NCBI RefSeq assembly: GCF_002000485.1 | Contig: NZ_MLAJ01000002.1 | Span: 124,001-188,000, forward strand | Origin: Rodentibacter ratti | GTDB taxonomy: Bacteria; Pseudomonadota; Gammaproteobacteria; Enterobacterales; Pasteurellaceae | Length of the DNA stretch: 64,000 nucleotides | Direction of reading: 5' to 3' | Shown: piece after piece, positions 1 through 10,405 of the stretch | Position numbering within the stretch: the stretch's first letter is position 1 | Layout: every line of letters starts with the position of its first letter | The notes under the pieces: model-generated | Database searches by the model: none | What the model saw: the letters and a program-made list of their open reading frames with translations, nothing else | What the model was told of the DNA's origin: nothing | Program-made: the position numbers and the translations under genes

Positions 1-870
1 AAACTCAAAGGCGTACCCAAAAGTTTGATTTATCGCATCATTCGTAAAGGTGAAGTGCGGGTGAATAAAGGACGAATTAAGCCTGAGTATAAATTACAAA
101 CCGGTGATGTGGTACGCATACCACCGGTGCGAACAACAGAAAAAGAGAGTGCCCCGGTATCAAAAAATTTAAATAAAGTTGCGGATCTTGAACATAACAT
201 TCTGTTTGAAGATGAACATCTTATCATATTAAACAAACCCTCCGGAATTGCCGTTCACGGTGGGAGCGGATTGAATTTCGGCGTAATTGAAGCCTTACGC
301 GCATTACGCCCTGAAGCCCGTTTTTTAGAATTAGTGCATCGTTTGGATCGGGATACCTCCGGTATTCTACTTATTGCTAAAAAACGTTCTGCGCTACGAA
401 ATCTGCACGAACAGCTTCGTTTAAAAACGGTACAAAAAGATTATTTGGCACTCGTCAGAGGACAATGGCAATCACATGTTAAAGTCGTAAAAGCGCCACT
501 ACTGAAAAATGAACTTGCCGGTGGTGAGCGTATTGTACGTGTGAGTGAACAAGGTAAGCCTTCCGAAACCCGTTTTTCTATTGAGGAACGCTATTCTAAT
601 GCGACTCTAATCAAGGCCTCACCCATCACCGGACGAACCCATCAAATCCGTGTGCATACTCAATATGCCGGCCACCCTATTGCATTAGACAGCAAATACG
701 GGGATAAGGATTTTGATATGCAAATACAAGCATTGGGTTTAAATCGCCTGTTCTTACACGCTTTCTCAATTCGTTTTGAACACCCCAAAACAGGGGAAAC
801 TTTACGCTTTAATGCGCCACTTGATGAAAAAATAAAGGCGGTATTGAAAAAGTTACGGGAAAGCAAATAG
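1..870 (+). CDS. rluC: 23S rRNA pseudouridine synthase RluC (5' end outside window)
   Basis: This enzyme isomerises uridines 955, 2504 and 2580 (E. coli numbering) of 23S rRNA to pseudouridine. The reading frame is open from base 1: residues KLKGVPKSLIYRIIRKGEVR are in frame before the first possible start at 25, and belong to an N-terminal S4 RNA-binding domain. The gene therefore begins upstream of the window, with about 30 residues missing against the usual length of roughly 320. The catalytic RluA-family motif HRLDRDTSG is present with the active-site Asp, followed later by GRTHQIRVH. It ends 92 bases before hfq on the same strand. Confidence 0.95.
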   Translation, partial: KLKGVPKSLIYRIIRKGEVRVNKGRIKPEYKLQTGDVVRIPPVRTTEKESAPVSKNLNKVADLEHNILFEDEHLIILNKPSGIAVHGGSGLNFGVIEALRALRPEARFLELVHRLDRDTSGILLIAKKRSALRNLHEQLRLKTVQKDYLALVRGQWQSHVKVVKAPLLKNELAGGERIVRVSEQGKPSETRFSIEERYSNATLIKASPITGRTHQIRVHTQYAGHPIALDSKYGDKDFDMQIQALGLNRLFLHAFSIRFEHPKTGETLRFNAPLDEKIKAVLKKLRESK

Positions 871-962
871 ACAAATTTGGTATTTATTGTTATATTTGGA
901 TTCGGAGACAACTCGTTTCTACCGTGATTTCATAATAACGACAACATATAAAGGATAGCAAA

Positions 963-1241
963 ATGGCAAAAGGACAATCTTTACAAGATCCTTACTTGAA
1001 CGCTCTACGTCGTGAGCGTATTCCTGTATCAATTTATCTGGTGAACGGGATTAAATTACAAGGACAAATTGAATCATTCGATCAGTTTGTGATTTTATTA
1101 AAAAACACCGTAAATCAAATGGTGTACAAACATGCGATTTCTACTGTTGTACCGGCACGTTCTGTTTCTCATCACAACAATAATCACCACAATGTGCAAC
1201 CGGTTGAAACGGCAGAAGAAACCCAAACACAAGCAGAATAA
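963..1241 (+). CDS. hfq: RNA chaperone Hfq
   Basis: Hexameric Sm-like protein that pairs small RNAs with mRNA targets in the cytoplasm. The 92-residue product starts [20 protein letters not shown], the canonical Hfq N terminus. The Sm1 region contains [17 protein letters not shown], and the Sm2 signature [10 protein letters not shown] lies near residue 55-64. The tail is short and rich in His, Asn and Gln, as in other gammaproteobacteria. A ribosome binding site (AAGGATA) lies 5 bases before the ATG. hflX follows 8 bases after the stop, as in the enterobacterial hfq-hflX pair, although a USS hairpin at 1270-1309 may end much of the hfq transcript. Confidence 0.97.
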   Translation: MAKGQSLQDPYLNALRRERIPVSIYLVNGIKLQGQIESFDQFVILLKNTVNQMVYKHAISTVVPARSVSHHNNNHHNVQPVETAEETQTQAE

Positions 1242-1249
1242 TCTATTAA

Positions 1250-2605
1250 ATGGATTGTAAAAAAACACCAAGTGCGGTTGAAAATTTAGCTGAAATTTCA
1301 ACCGCACTTTCTTTGCCTCAAATTCATCAACATTCAGATTCTCAGCATGACAACGCCATCGTCGTGCATACCTTTTTTTCACAAATTAAAAATCTTGACG
1401 ACCTCCAAGAATTTCTTCTATTGGTCAAATCTGCCAATGTGAATACTTTAAATGTGATTACCGCCAGTCGCAGTACTCCTCAAGCTAAATATTTTGTGGG
1501 GGAAGGAAAAGCGCAGGAAATCGCCGATGCAGTAAAAACATATAATGCTGATGTGATATTGGTTAATCATCAACTTACACCGGCTCAGGCACGTAATTTA
1601 GAGAATTTATGTAACTGCCGTGTTGTTGATCGTACGGGCGTGATATTAGATATTTTTGCCCAAAGAGCAAGATCCCACGAAGGGAAATTACAAGTAGAAT
1701 TAGCTCAATTAAAACATTTAGCAACTCGTTTGGTTCGTCGTAAAACCGGTTTAGACCAACAAAAAGGGGCTGTTGGACTTAGAGGACCGGGAGAAACACA
1801 GTTAGAGACAGATCGCCGACTCATCAAAGTGCGTATTAGTCAATTACAAAATCGTTTGGCAAAAGTAGAAAGACAACGCAACCAAAATCGTCAAACAAGA
1901 CAGAAAGCGGATATTCCGACAATTTCATTGGTTGGCTATACCAATGCGGGGAAATCAACACTTTTCAATGCGATCACACAAGCCAAAGTATATGCGGCGG
2001 ATCAGCTCTTTGCCACTCTCGATCCCACTTTTCGTCGTTTACAAATTCAAGATGTCGGCACAACTATTCTTGCTGACACGGTGGGTTTTGTGCGCCAGCT
2101 GCCGCACGATTTGGTTTCCGCATTCAAATCCACTTTACAAGAAACTGTCGAAGCCAGCCTTTTATTGCATATCATCGATGCTACCGATCCTCGAATGTTA
2201 GAAAATATAGAGGCGGTTACCTTAGTATTGGAAGAAATCAAAGCGGATAAAGTCCCTGCCTTGCTGGTTTACAATAAAATTGATTTATTGGATGGCGTGC
2301 CACCCCATATTGAATATGATGATGAAAATAATCCCATTGCGGTTTATCTTTCAGCCCATAAACGGGAAGACATTGAATTATTGCTTGAAGCCATTAAACT
2401 GCGGTTAAAAAACGAAGTACTTTCGCTGACGCTCGTTCTTCAACCTCACGAGGGAAAACTCCGTCATACCCTTTATCAATTAGATGCCGTACGAAACGAA
2501 CAAATTACAGAGCAAGGCGAATTTATATTAAATGTGCAGATCAATAAAGTAGAATGGCTAAAGTTGTGCAAACAATTTCCAGCTTTGACTCAGATACAAA
2601 TTTAG
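1250..2605 (+). CDS. hflX: Ribosome-associated GTPase HflX
   Basis: HflX splits stalled or stressed 70S ribosomes using GTP. The N-terminal HflX domain includes [15 protein letters not shown] and [20 protein letters not shown], then the glycine-rich [14 protein letters not shown] linker. The GTPase domain has G1 GYTNAGKST near residue 228, G3 DTVGF and G4 NKID. At 451 residues it is about 25 longer than E. coli HflX; homology begins around residue 37 ([10 protein letters not shown]). The extra N terminus is encoded partly by an inverted USS pair (1270-1309). The ATG at 1250 has a poor ribosome binding site, and GTG 1364 or TTG 1313 are alternatives. I keep the ATG but hold the start as uncertain. 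Confidence 0.93.
   Translation: MDCKKTPSAVENLAEISTALSLPQIHQHSDSQHDNAIVVHTFFSQIKNLDDLQEFLLLVKSANVNTLNVITASRSTPQAKYFVGEGKAQEIADAVKTYNADVILVNHQLTPAQARNLENLCNCRVVDRTGVILDIFAQRARSHEGKLQVELAQLKHLATRLVRRKTGLDQQKGAVGLRGPGETQLETDRRLIKVRISQLQNRLAKVERQRNQNRQTRQKADIPTISLVGYTNAGKSTLFNAITQAKVYAADQLFATLDPTFRRLQIQDVGTTILADTVGFVRQLPHDLVSAFKSTLQETVEASLLLHIIDATDPRMLENIEAVTLVLEEIKADKVPALLVYNKIDLLDGVPPHIEYDDENNPIAVYLSAHKREDIELLLEAIKLRLKNEVLSLTLVLQPHEGKLRHTLYQLDAVRNEQITEQGEFILNVQINKVEWLKLCKQFPALTQIQI
1270..1309. repeat. Inverted USS pair, possible hfq terminator inside the hflX 5' end
   Basis: AAGTGCGGTTGAAA at 1270-1283 and its exact complement at 1296-1309 form a 14-bp perfect stem with a 12-base loop, followed by TTTCTTTG. 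This looks like a USS-type intrinsic terminator for hfq. It lies 20 bases inside hflX if hflX starts at 1250. Confidence 0.75.
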
Positions 2606-2631
2606 CACGTACATTTTTATACCGTGCAATA

Positions 2632-3585
2632 TTATTTTCCAATCTCATACTGCTTTAGCTTATTTGCAATCGCTGTATGAGACACGCCCAAGCGTTGCGC
2701 AAGTTTTCGGGTACTCGGATACTCTTTGTAAAAAGCCTGCAAGACCTTGGCTTCATATTGCCCAATAATTTCCTCTAATGTTTGGTTTTCAAATTCATCG
2801 ACAGAAATAACCGCACTTTGCGGTAAGGTGAGATTTAAATTTTCAACACGCAACTGATTATCCTTTGATAAAGAACAGGCGCGATATAGGGTATTATAAA
2901 GTTCCCGAACATTTCCTTGCCAATCATATTGTTGCAAATAAACGAGAAAATCCTGATCGAAAACGGGTAATTTTATATTCAACTCATCACTAATTTCTTG
3001 TAAAAAGCCTTCAACCAAGGGTTGAATATCCGCTATACGCTCTCGTAATGACGGTATATTGATAGTTAATACATTCAAACGGTGAAATAAATCTGCCCGA
3101 ACTTTCCCCTCCTCGACTAAGCGATTAAGCGGAACTTGAGAGGTACAAATAACACGCACATTAGCATAGTGCTCCTTTTCTTCTCCCACTCGGCGGAATG
3201 AGCCGTCCGTTAAAAAACGCAATAATTTAGCTTGAAGATTAAGTGATAACTCAGCAATCCCATCTAGCAGTACCGTACCTTCATTAGCATATTCAAAAAA
3301 ACCGATAGTTTCACTTTCCCCCACTTTTCGGCCAAACATTTCGCTCTCGGCATCTTCATCAGGCAAGCCTGCACAATTCACCGCAATAAATTTCTTATCT
3401 CGGCGCAAACTTTGATAGTGGCAGGCTTTTGCCAATAAATCTTTTCCCGTACCGGTTTCACCTTGAATTAATAACGGCACATCAAACATGGCAAAACGTT
3501 GGGCATTTTCTACCGCACTTTTCATGGTTTCACTTTGGGTAATGAAACAGGCGAAGGGATACTGAGGATCAAATTTAAGCGTCAT
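2632..3585 (-). CDS. tyrR: TyrR-type transcriptional regulator, short form
   Basis: Regulator of aromatic amino acid biosynthesis and transport genes. The start at 3585 (MTLKFDPQYPF) gives 317 residues; longer in-frame starts add 30 residues with no visible homology. It consists of an AAA+ domain with Walker A GETGTGKD and Walker B GTVLLDG, then a C-terminal Fis-type helix-turn-helix (TRKLAQRLGVSHTAIANKLK). The GAFTGA loop needed for sigma-54 activation is not visible; the corresponding stretch reads FGRKVGESETIGFFEYA, as expected for TyrR. The N-terminal ACT and PAS domains of the roughly 513-residue E. coli protein are absent. From memory, the H. influenzae protein is similarly short. Confidence 0.9.
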   Translation of the reverse strand: MTLKFDPQYPFACFITQSETMKSAVENAQRFAMFDVPLLIQGETGTGKDLLAKACHYQSLRRDKKFIAVNCAGLPDEDAESEMFGRKVGESETIGFFEYANEGTVLLDGIAELSLNLQAKLLRFLTDGSFRRVGEEKEHYANVRVICTSQVPLNRLVEEGKVRADLFHRLNVLTINIPSLRERIADIQPLVEGFLQEISDELNIKLPVFDQDFLVYLQQYDWQGNVRELYNTLYRACSLSKDNQLRVENLNLTLPQSAVISVDEFENQTLEEIIGQYEAKVLQAFYKEYPSTRKLAQRLGVSHTAIANKLKQYEIGK

Positions 3586-3706
3586 TTTAAACAATCCGAA
3601 TAGAATGGAAATTGAACTAATAATATGTCGTTTACACAAACCTGTAAAGATTATTTTACAGATAAACGAAAACACCTAGAAAGGGGTTTTATTAAAAGAT
3701 CGAAAA

Positions 3707-3732
3707 AAGTGCGGTTAGTTTTAACCGCACTT
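3707..3732 (-). terminator. USS-pair terminator downstream of mepM
   Basis: AAGTGCGGT (3707-3715) and ACCGCACTT (3724-3732) form a stem extended by flanking A and T runs: AAAAAAGTGCGGTTA with a GTT-type loop and TAACCGCACTTTTTT. The symmetric A/T tails allow termination from either strand. It lies just after the mepM stop on the minus strand and before tyrR. Confidence 0.85.
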
Positions 3733-3750
3733 TTTTCAATTAAATCTGAA

Positions 3751-5211
3751 TTATAGTTTTAGCATTCGCTCTGCTTCTTTTGCTCTTCTCAAGAATTGCT
3801 TACGCTCTGCCGTTGCCATACTGCTACTACTTCCCGGTAATTTCACGGTGAGTGGATTCACTGGGCGGCCATTAATATGGAATTCATAATGCAAATGCGG
3901 ACCGGTTGAAATACCCGTATTACCGGAAAGTGCAATACGTTCACCTTTTTTCACTGTTTGTCCGGCTCGAACCAACGGGCGGCTCAAGTGCATATATATC
4001 GTTTGATATTCACGTCCGTGACGCAATACCACATAGCGCCCAGCTCCCCCGGCTTGATAGGCGACTTTTTCCACCAAACCGTCTGCCGGTGCAATAATCG
4101 GTGTACCTTGCGGTACAGAAAAATCCACCCCTTTGTGAGGACGCACCCGTCCGGTTACCGGATGACGGCGATTCGGATTAAAACCGGAAGACACTCTTGC
4201 CTGACGTTGTAATGGGTAACGAGCAAACCCCTTACCTAAGGTTTCACCCTGTTGGTTATAATAACGACCGTTTGCCGCTTGAATAGCATAATAACTCTTA
4301 CCGTCTGCAAGTATATGAATTGCCTCAACATTACCCTGACCGGTCAATTTATCGCCCAAATATTCACGAGAAACCAAAATCGAAAATTTTGTGCCTTTTT
4401 TAAGTTTTTGCAAACTCACTTGCCATTGCAATGCGGAACTTAATTGCGAGATTTGACGACTATCTAAATCTAACGAACGCAAGCTCGCAGCAAAAGAGCC
4501 ATTCACCTGCCCTTTCAACACTTCTTTTTTCCAAACGCTTTGTTTCTCTAAAATTTGGCGTTTAAATTTGCCTTCTTCTGTGCGTTCATAAATTCGCTCT
4601 TCCTTTTCAGAAACAAGCCAATTTAAATATTCCAGTTGATCGTTTTTATCTAAAATCCAATAAAATTGTTGTCCTGCCCGAAGATTTTTAAGTTCTGGAT
4701 AAGAGGCAATTAATCCTTTTGCCGTATCGTCTTCTAACCCTGAAAGCTCCAAGACGTCTTTCAAAGTATCGCCGCGTACGACAGTATGACTGAATTGGTG
4801 GGTGATACGTAAGGCTTGATCCGCAACATCCAATAAACCGCTCAAAGCATCTTGCGCATCTTGCGGAAGCTCGTCAAGTTCATCAAATTCCGGTTTAACT
4901 TCTTCTACTTCATCATCTTGAGCCTGCAATTCATCATCGTAAGAAGTTGCATCTTCAGTATGTGGTGGTGATTGTGATTGTTCAACTACCGGTGGGGTAT
5001 GCACATTTTCTTCAGGTTTGAGAGGTTGATACTGTACATCATCTACCATCTCAGGCTCAAGATTACTTTGAACCGAGGGTTCCGATTCCGCACTATCTTT
5101 TAATCCCAACATAATACCGCTAAAAATCAACGCCAATGCGACAAAAAAAATCGCCGCTTTAATACGGGATTTTCTTTTTCGTCTGTCTCGGGCTAATTTA
5201 ACATGTTGCAA
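3751..5211 (-). CDS. mepM: Murein DD-endopeptidase MepM-like (M23, LysM)
   Basis: Periplasmic hydrolase that cuts D-Ala-mDAP cross-links so the sacculus can expand. A single N-terminal membrane anchor (residues about 17-38, [19 protein letters not shown]) follows a basic stretch. An acidic, proline-rich linker (about 45-120) leads to a LysM/OapA-like region around 140-190 ([13 protein letters not shown]). The C-terminal M23 domain has the zinc ligands in [11 protein letters not shown] and [17 protein letters not shown]. It is divergent from znuC, the same arrangement as mepM (yebA) and the zinc uptake genes in E. coli. The length of 486 residues is near the family norm of about 440-480. Confidence 0.92.
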   Translation of the reverse strand: MQHVKLARDRRKRKSRIKAAIFFVALALIFSGIMLGLKDSAESEPSVQSNLEPEMVDDVQYQPLKPEENVHTPPVVEQSQSPPHTEDATSYDDELQAQDDEVEEVKPEFDELDELPQDAQDALSGLLDVADQALRITHQFSHTVVRGDTLKDVLELSGLEDDTAKGLIASYPELKNLRAGQQFYWILDKNDQLEYLNWLVSEKEERIYERTEEGKFKRQILEKQSVWKKEVLKGQVNGSFAASLRSLDLDSRQISQLSSALQWQVSLQKLKKGTKFSILVSREYLGDKLTGQGNVEAIHILADGKSYYAIQAANGRYYNQQGETLGKGFARYPLQRQARVSSGFNPNRRHPVTGRVRPHKGVDFSVPQGTPIIAPADGLVEKVAYQAGGAGRYVVLRHGREYQTIYMHLSRPLVRAGQTVKKGERIALSGNTGISTGPHLHYEFHINGRPVNPLTVKLPGSSSSMATAERKQFLRRAKEAERMLKL

Positions 5212-5388
5212 GGATAAGTACCTAAAGTGGAAATAATATCGTCTTCAGACTGCGAATCATAAAAGAGGTTCATTCTACCCTAAAACATATAAAAAAGTTG
5301 TCGAAATATTCATCATAAAGAGAGAACATCTTGAGAAAGATGGCAAAATGAGCTAATGTGAGTCGCTAAATTTGACATAGGCGGCATT

Positions 5389-6192
5389 ATGCAAATTCAT
5401 TCCATTCAACGCGATCCAAATTCCCCGTTAATAGAACTCAAAAATATCAATGTGGTATTTGAACAAAAAACAGCATTACAAAATATCAATTTAAATATTT
5501 ATCCCCAGTCTATCATCACCATCGTTGGACCAAATGGCGGCGGGAAATCCACATTATTAAAAACGCTCTTAAAACTACAACAACCGACATCAGGCGAGGT
5601 CATTTATAGTCAAAATGTACGCATTGGCTATGTGCCGCAAAAAATTCATTTAGACCATAGTTTACCACTCACGGTAGAACGCTTTCTTGCCTTAAAAAAA
5701 GGGGCAAAACCACAAGAAATTTCAACCGCACTTGAACAACTCTCCATTGCCCATTTAGGCAAAAATAATATGCAAAAACTTTCCGGGGGGGAAATGCAGA
5801 GAGTGTTGCTTGCCCGTGCGATTTTAAACAAACCGAATCTATTAGTATTGGACGAACCCACTCAAGGTGTGGATATCACCGGTCAAGCAGAGCTTTATCA
5901 ACTGATTCATCAAACCCAACAACAATTAAATTGTGCCGTGTTGATGGTTTCCCACGATTTACATATCGTGATGGCGGACAGTAAAGAAGTGATTTGTATT
6001 AATCAGCACATTTGCTGTGCCGGTACACCGGAAACCCTATCAAACGATCCGACATTTATGCGTTTATGGGGTAATCAGATCTCACAAAATGTGGGCTTTT
6101 ATACCCATCATCATAATCACCATCATAATTTACACGGTGATGTATGTGGCTGTAACGGCACTGCCGATCATTGTCAAAATAAGGATCTTTAA
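5389..6192 (+). CDS. znuC: Zinc ABC transporter ATP-binding protein ZnuC
   Basis: ATPase subunit of the high-affinity zinc importer. It has Walker [10 protein letters not shown], signature [14 protein letters not shown], Walker [13 protein letters not shown] and the switch His (VSHDLHIV). The C terminus carries a His-rich run ([13 protein letters not shown]) followed by [10 protein letters not shown], plausible zinc ligands. The stop codon overlaps the znuB start by one base, so the two are translationally coupled. No znuA lies next to them, so the periplasmic binding protein must be encoded elsewhere. I could not identify a convincing Zur box in the 177-base mepM-znuC gap. Confidence 0.95.
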   Translation: MQIHSIQRDPNSPLIELKNINVVFEQKTALQNINLNIYPQSIITIVGPNGGGKSTLLKTLLKLQQPTSGEVIYSQNVRIGYVPQKIHLDHSLPLTVERFLALKKGAKPQEISTALEQLSIAHLGKNNMQKLSGGEMQRVLLARAILNKPNLLVLDEPTQGVDITGQAELYQLIHQTQQQLNCAVLMVSHDLHIVMADSKEVICINQHICCAGTPETLSNDPTFMRLWGNQISQNVGFYTHHHNHHHNLHGDVCGCNGTADHCQNKDL

Positions 6193-6977
6193 TGTTTGAA
6201 ATTCTATTTCCGGCGCTGCTTACCGGCATTTTATTGTCCCTAATCACCGCACCGCTTGGGGTCTTTGTAGTATGGCGTAAAATGGCATACTTTGGCGATA
6301 CGCTTTCTCATTCGGCTTTACTCGGCGTTGCATTAGGAATTTTCCTACAAATTAATCCTTATATTGCCATCGTCATCCTCACTCTTCTTTTGGCGATTAT
6401 TATGGTATGGCTAGAAAGCAATACTCAGTTTTCCATTGATACTTTGCTCGGCATTATTGCGCACAGTTGTTTATCCCTTGGCGTTGTTACCGTTGGTTTG
6501 CTAAAAAATGTTCGGGTTGATTTGATGAGCTATTTATTCGGCGATTTATTGGCGATAAATTACACCGACTTAATTTATATCGCTATCGGAGTGGTGATCG
6601 TACTTGGTACATTGCTTCATTTCTGGCAAGCCCTCCTTTCCACCACCGTTTCTCCAGAACTCGCCCAAGTAGAAGGCATCAATATAAGAAAAATGCGTTT
6701 TATTTTGATGATTTTGACAGCCCTCACTATTGCCTTAAGTATGAAATTTGTCGGTGCACTAATTATTACTTCCTTATTAATCATTCCGGCTGCGACGGCA
6801 CGCCGTTTCGCCAAAACCCCCGAATCGATGGTCGGATTTGCCGTGGGGATCAGCATGCTTTCGGTTATCGGCGGATTAATGCTTTCGGCATTTTATGACA
6901 CAGCAGCAGGCCCATCGGTTGTCATTTGCTCGACCTTCTTATTTGTTTTGTCATTGCTAAAAAAGGCACGTTTGTAA
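6192..6977 (+). CDS. znuB: Zinc ABC transporter permease ZnuB
   Basis: Inner-membrane permease of the ZnuABC importer, 261 residues with about seven or eight hydrophobic segments. The family signature [20 protein letters not shown] lies near the N terminus (residues 24-43), with the characteristic SHSALLGVA. The helix [20 protein letters not shown] precedes [17 protein letters not shown], typical of family-3 metal permeases. The ATG overlaps the znuC stop (TAATG). A USS follows at 7027-7035 before accA. Confidence 0.95.
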   Translation: MFEILFPALLTGILLSLITAPLGVFVVWRKMAYFGDTLSHSALLGVALGIFLQINPYIAIVILTLLLAIIMVWLESNTQFSIDTLLGIIAHSCLSLGVVTVGLLKNVRVDLMSYLFGDLLAINYTDLIYIAIGVVIVLGTLLHFWQALLSTTVSPELAQVEGINIRKMRFILMILTALTIALSMKFVGALIITSLLIIPAATARRFAKTPESMVGFAVGISMLSVIGGLMLSAFYDTAAGPSVVICSTFLFVLSLLKKARL

Positions 6978-7067
6978 GCTCCCCCAACCAGTGAAAACTA
7001 TTTGCGCCACCAGTTAATTCTTGATAAAGTGCGGTGGATTTTTTACGGTGTTTTTTAGGATAAGAAA

Positions 7068-8015
7068 ATGACCCAAGAATATTTAGATTTTGAATTACCT
7101 ATTGCAGAGCTGGAAGCCAAAATTGGTGCATTACGCTCTGCCTCTAACGATAAAGTTGATTTAACCGACGAAATTACACGTTTACAAAAGAAAAGCGATG
7201 AATTAACCAAAAAAACCTTTGCCAACCTTGATGCGTGGCAAGTTTCACGTATGGCCCGTCATCCAAACCGTCCTTATACCCTTGATTATATTGAACATAT
7301 TTTTACCGAATTTGAAGAGCTTGCCGGTGATCGTGCGTTTGCAGATGACAAAGCTATTGTGGGCGGATTAGCACGTTTGGACGGTCGTCCGGTTATGGTT
7401 ATCGGCCATCAAAAAGGTCGAACGGTAAAAGAAAAAGTACAACGCAATTTTGGTATGCCTGCCCCGGAAGGTTATCGTAAAGCGTTACGTTTAATGGAAA
7501 TGGCGGAGCGTTTTAAACTCCCAATCATCACTTTTATTGACACCCCCGGCGCCTATCCCGGCATCGGTGCTGAAGAACGAGGCCAAGCAGAAGCGATTGC
7601 CCGTAACTTACGTGAAATGTCGCAACTCTCCGTTCCTGTCATCTGTACCGTCATTGGTGAAGGCGGCTCAGGCGGTGCCTTGGCGATCGGTGTGGGCGAT
7701 AAAGTGAATATGTTGCAATATTCCACCTATTCCGTTATTTCACCGGAAGGTTGTGCTTCCATTTTATGGAAAAGTGCAGAAAAAGCCTCAACCGCAGCAG
7801 AAGTCATGGGTTTAACGGCTACGCGTTTAAAAGAACTGAATTTAATTGATAACATCGTACAGGAGCCATTAGGTGGCGCACATCGTAACTATGCTTTGAT
7901 GGCTGAAAATTTGAAAAAACGTCTCGCTGAAGATTTGGCAGAACTTGACGAATTAAACCAAGAAGAATTATTAAACCGCCGTTATCAGCGTTTAATGTCT
8001 TATGGCTATTGCTAA
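7068..8015 (+). CDS. accA: Acetyl-CoA carboxylase carboxyltransferase subunit alpha
   Basis: Alpha subunit of the carboxyltransferase that moves the carboxyl group from biotin-BCCP to acetyl-CoA, giving malonyl-CoA for fatty acid synthesis. The 315-residue length is close to the 319 of E. coli. Family motifs include [36 protein letters not shown] and [12 protein letters not shown], the oxyanion-hole region, then [16 protein letters not shown] clear ribosome binding site (AGGATAAG) precedes the ATG. The gene is followed by a strong terminator at 8025-8056. Confidence 0.98.
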   Translation: MTQEYLDFELPIAELEAKIGALRSASNDKVDLTDEITRLQKKSDELTKKTFANLDAWQVSRMARHPNRPYTLDYIEHIFTEFEELAGDRAFADDKAIVGGLARLDGRPVMVIGHQKGRTVKEKVQRNFGMPAPEGYRKALRLMEMAERFKLPIITFIDTPGAYPGIGAEERGQAEAIARNLREMSQLSVPVICTVIGEGGSGGALAIGVGDKVNMLQYSTYSVISPEGCASILWKSAEKASTAAEVMGLTATRLKELNLIDNIVQEPLGGAHRNYALMAENLKKRLAEDLAELDELNQEELLNRRYQRLMSYGYC

Positions 8016-8024
8016 GTTAATTAA

Positions 8025-8056
8025 AAAAAAGAGCGGTTATTTTTCGCTCTTTTTTT
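8025..8056 (+). terminator. Intrinsic terminator of accA
   Basis: A run of A then GAGCG pairs with CGCTC followed by eight or more T (8025-8035 with 8045-8055), loop GTTATTTTT. It lies 10 bases past the accA stop. The A-run and T-run symmetry could work in both directions. Confidence 0.9.
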
Positions 8057-8171
8057 CGTCTAAAATTATTGAATATTATTTTAGAATCACGTCAAGCAAG
8101 GGGTCATCTATCTTACAAATCGATTTTGGATTCAATATACGGAAAATCACATTAATAAAAAGGAGATAAAT

Positions 8172-9038
8172 ATGAAAAATGTACTTTCCATCCAATCCCA
8201 CGTGGTGTACGGCTTTGCCGGCAATAAATCCGCCACTTTTCCAATGCAGTTATTAGGTGTGGATGTATGGGCTCTCAATACCGTGCAATTTTCCAACCAT
8301 ACCCAATACGGCAAATGGACGGGTATGGTAATTCCACAAGAGCAAATTCGTGAAATCGTCACCGGCTTGGAGAACATTGAAAAATTACAAGAATGCGATG
8401 CGTTGCTTTCAGGTTATTTAGGATCAGCGGAACAAGTGGATCAAATCCTTTATGCCTTGGAACAAATTAAAAAACACAACCCAAACGCCCTTTATTTATG
8501 CGATCCGGTGATGCCGAATCCGGAAAAAATTTGTGTGGTGGCAAATGGCGTTCGTGAAGCGCTTATTGAGAAAGCCATTCCTGTTGCGGATATTATGACG
8601 CCGAATATGAATGAACTGCGTCAACTCAGCGAGTTCCCTATCAATTCTTTTGATGATGTATTAAAAGCCGCGCGTGCTTTGCTGGACAAAGGCGTGAAAA
8701 AAGTCCTCGTGAAACATTTAGGCAAGGTAGGGAAAATCAATGATCCGGACACCTTTGAAATCATTATGGCAACACCGGAAGGCATTTGGCATTTAAGCCG
8801 CCCACTTTATCAATTCAACTTTGAACCGGTAGGCGTAGGTGATTTAATTGCCGGTACATTCTTAGCGAATTTACTCAATGGGAAATCCGATGTGGAAGCC
8901 TTTGAAGCCATGAATAATGAAGTGGCAGGCGTAATGAAAACCACCTTTGAACTCAATTCCTACGAGTTACAAACCATTGCGGCACGTTTTGAAATTCTCA
9001 ATCCGAGCGCCCAATATAAAGCAGAAAAAATTGCCTAA
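8172..9038 (+). CDS. pdxY: Pyridoxal kinase PdxY
   Basis: Phosphorylates pyridoxal to pyridoxal 5'-phosphate in the vitamin B6 salvage pathway. A ribokinase-like fold: N terminus [20 protein letters not shown], then [27 protein letters not shown] and the catalytic-base region [18 protein letters not shown] with GxGD. The length of 288 matches PdxY (287 in E. coli). The ribosome binding site AAAAGGAG lies 8 bases before the ATG. The stop overlaps the tilS start by one base, so B6 salvage and tRNA modification are co-transcribed. Confidence 0.95.
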   Translation: MKNVLSIQSHVVYGFAGNKSATFPMQLLGVDVWALNTVQFSNHTQYGKWTGMVIPQEQIREIVTGLENIEKLQECDALLSGYLGSAEQVDQILYALEQIKKHNPNALYLCDPVMPNPEKICVVANGVREALIEKAIPVADIMTPNMNELRQLSEFPINSFDDVLKAARALLDKGVKKVLVKHLGKVGKINDPDTFEIIMATPEGIWHLSRPLYQFNFEPVGVGDLIAGTFLANLLNGKSDVEAFEAMNNEVAGVMKTTFELNSYELQTIAARFEILNPSAQYKAEKIA

Positions 9039-10327
9039 TGGATTTGTTTTCGGCTTTTGAACAACAACTTAAACAAACCACCGCTCAACATTATCTTATC
9101 GCCTTGAGCGGTGGTTTAGATTCTACTGTTCTTCTTACTTTATTGGCAAAACTCCGTCAAATTCAACCGCACTTTTATCTCCGAGCGATTCATATTCACC
9201 ATGGTTTAAGCCCTAATGCCGATAGCTGGGTTGCACATTGTCAATCTTTGTGTGCTCAATATGAGATTCCATTAATCATTGAGAAAGTAAAAATTGACTA
9301 CCGCAACGGTATCGAAGCCGGCGCACGCGAGGCGCGTTATCAGGCTATTTTGCGACATATTCAATCCAATGAAATTCTCGTCACGGCCCATCATTTAAAC
9401 GATCAAACGGAAACGTTTTTCCTCGCACTAAAACGAGGTAGCGGTTTACAAGGACTAGGCGCAATACAAAAGCACAGCGAATTATTCGGTATGAAGATTT
9501 TTCGCCCATTACTTTCTTTTACTCGGGAACAATTAGAACACTACGCACACACTGAACATTTAACTTGGGTTTATGACGAAAGCAACGATGATACCCGTTA
9601 TGAACGCAATTTTTTACGTAATGAAATTCTGCCAAAACTCCGTGCACGTTGGAGACATATTGATCACGTCGTTCAACGCGCTGCACAACATTGTTTTGAA
9701 GATCAGCAGCTCATTAATGAACTCTTACAAGACACTTTTCTTGAGCATTGCCAAACACCAACAGAATTTCAACTTCACAGATTCAATCAATATTCATCGC
9801 CAAAACAGACCGCACTTTTGCGAATGTGGTTTTCTCAAAATCAATGGGAAATGCCAAGTAAACGCCAACTCGAACAACTCATCAATGATGTTGTTTTAGC
9901 AAAAAAAGAAGCCAATCCGCAGTTTCATTTAGGAAAACAGATTGTCCGCCGTTATCAATCCTGTTTGTACCTCACCGCTGATTTTACGGATCTAACGGGA
10001 ATTTGCCTTGAAATGCGAAATAACAACCTTTTGCTTCCCGACAATCTTGGTGAACTTCATTTACAGCGAACTCCACAACATTTTATTTTTTCTTGGCAGC
10101 AATTTTCCGTTGAATTGCCGCCTACCGATTTACCGATTCAAATCCGCTTCAGTTATGCAGGAAAAATCAAACATCATCCGAAACGCCCAAGAGAGGATAT
10201 CAAAAAAATTTGGCAAGAATTGGGCGTTCCCCCTTGGCAACGTAGCCGCATTCCACTCATTTTTTACGGTGATCAACTACAAAGTGCGGTCGGTTTTTTC
10301 AAGGTTTTTGAACATTCTGAAAAATGA
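9038..10327 (+). CDS. tilS: tRNA(Ile)-lysidine synthase TilS
   Basis: Modifies C34 of tRNA-Ile(CAU) to lysidine, switching its decoding from AUG to AUA; essential in most bacteria. The N-terminal PP-loop ATPase motif SGGLDST is at residues 24-30, followed by IHIHHGLSPNAD, the AHHLNDQTETF motif and RNFLRNEILP. A C-terminal TilS domain ends at GFFKVFEHSEK. The length of 429 residues is typical. The start codon overlaps the pdxY stop. A USS occurs in the last part of the coding region (10281-10289) and another about 10 bases after the stop. Confidence 0.96.
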   Translation: MDLFSAFEQQLKQTTAQHYLIALSGGLDSTVLLTLLAKLRQIQPHFYLRAIHIHHGLSPNADSWVAHCQSLCAQYEIPLIIEKVKIDYRNGIEAGAREARYQAILRHIQSNEILVTAHHLNDQTETFFLALKRGSGLQGLGAIQKHSELFGMKIFRPLLSFTREQLEHYAHTEHLTWVYDESNDDTRYERNFLRNEILPKLRARWRHIDHVVQRAAQHCFEDQQLINELLQDTFLEHCQTPTEFQLHRFNQYSSPKQTALLRMWFSQNQWEMPSKRQLEQLINDVVLAKKEANPQFHLGKQIVRRYQSCLYLTADFTDLTGICLEMRNNNLLLPDNLGELHLQRTPQHFIFSWQQFSVELPPTDLPIQIRFSYAGKIKHHPKRPREDIKKIWQELGVPPWQRSRIPLIFYGDQLQSAVGFFKVFEHSEK

Positions 10328-10405
10328 CCAAAACTTACCGCACTTTATACCTTTTATCTGATAGAATAACCTTGGCTTATATTTTTATGACATAAAGGAA
10401 AATAA

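Noticed and set aside
3586-3675. 30-residue N-terminal extension of TyrR
   Set aside because: Hydrophobic, unrelated to TyrR; homology starts at MTLKFDPQ.
5212-5388. Zur box between mepM and znuC
   Set aside because: No palindrome resembling the Zur consensus was visible by eye; a profile search would be required to decide.
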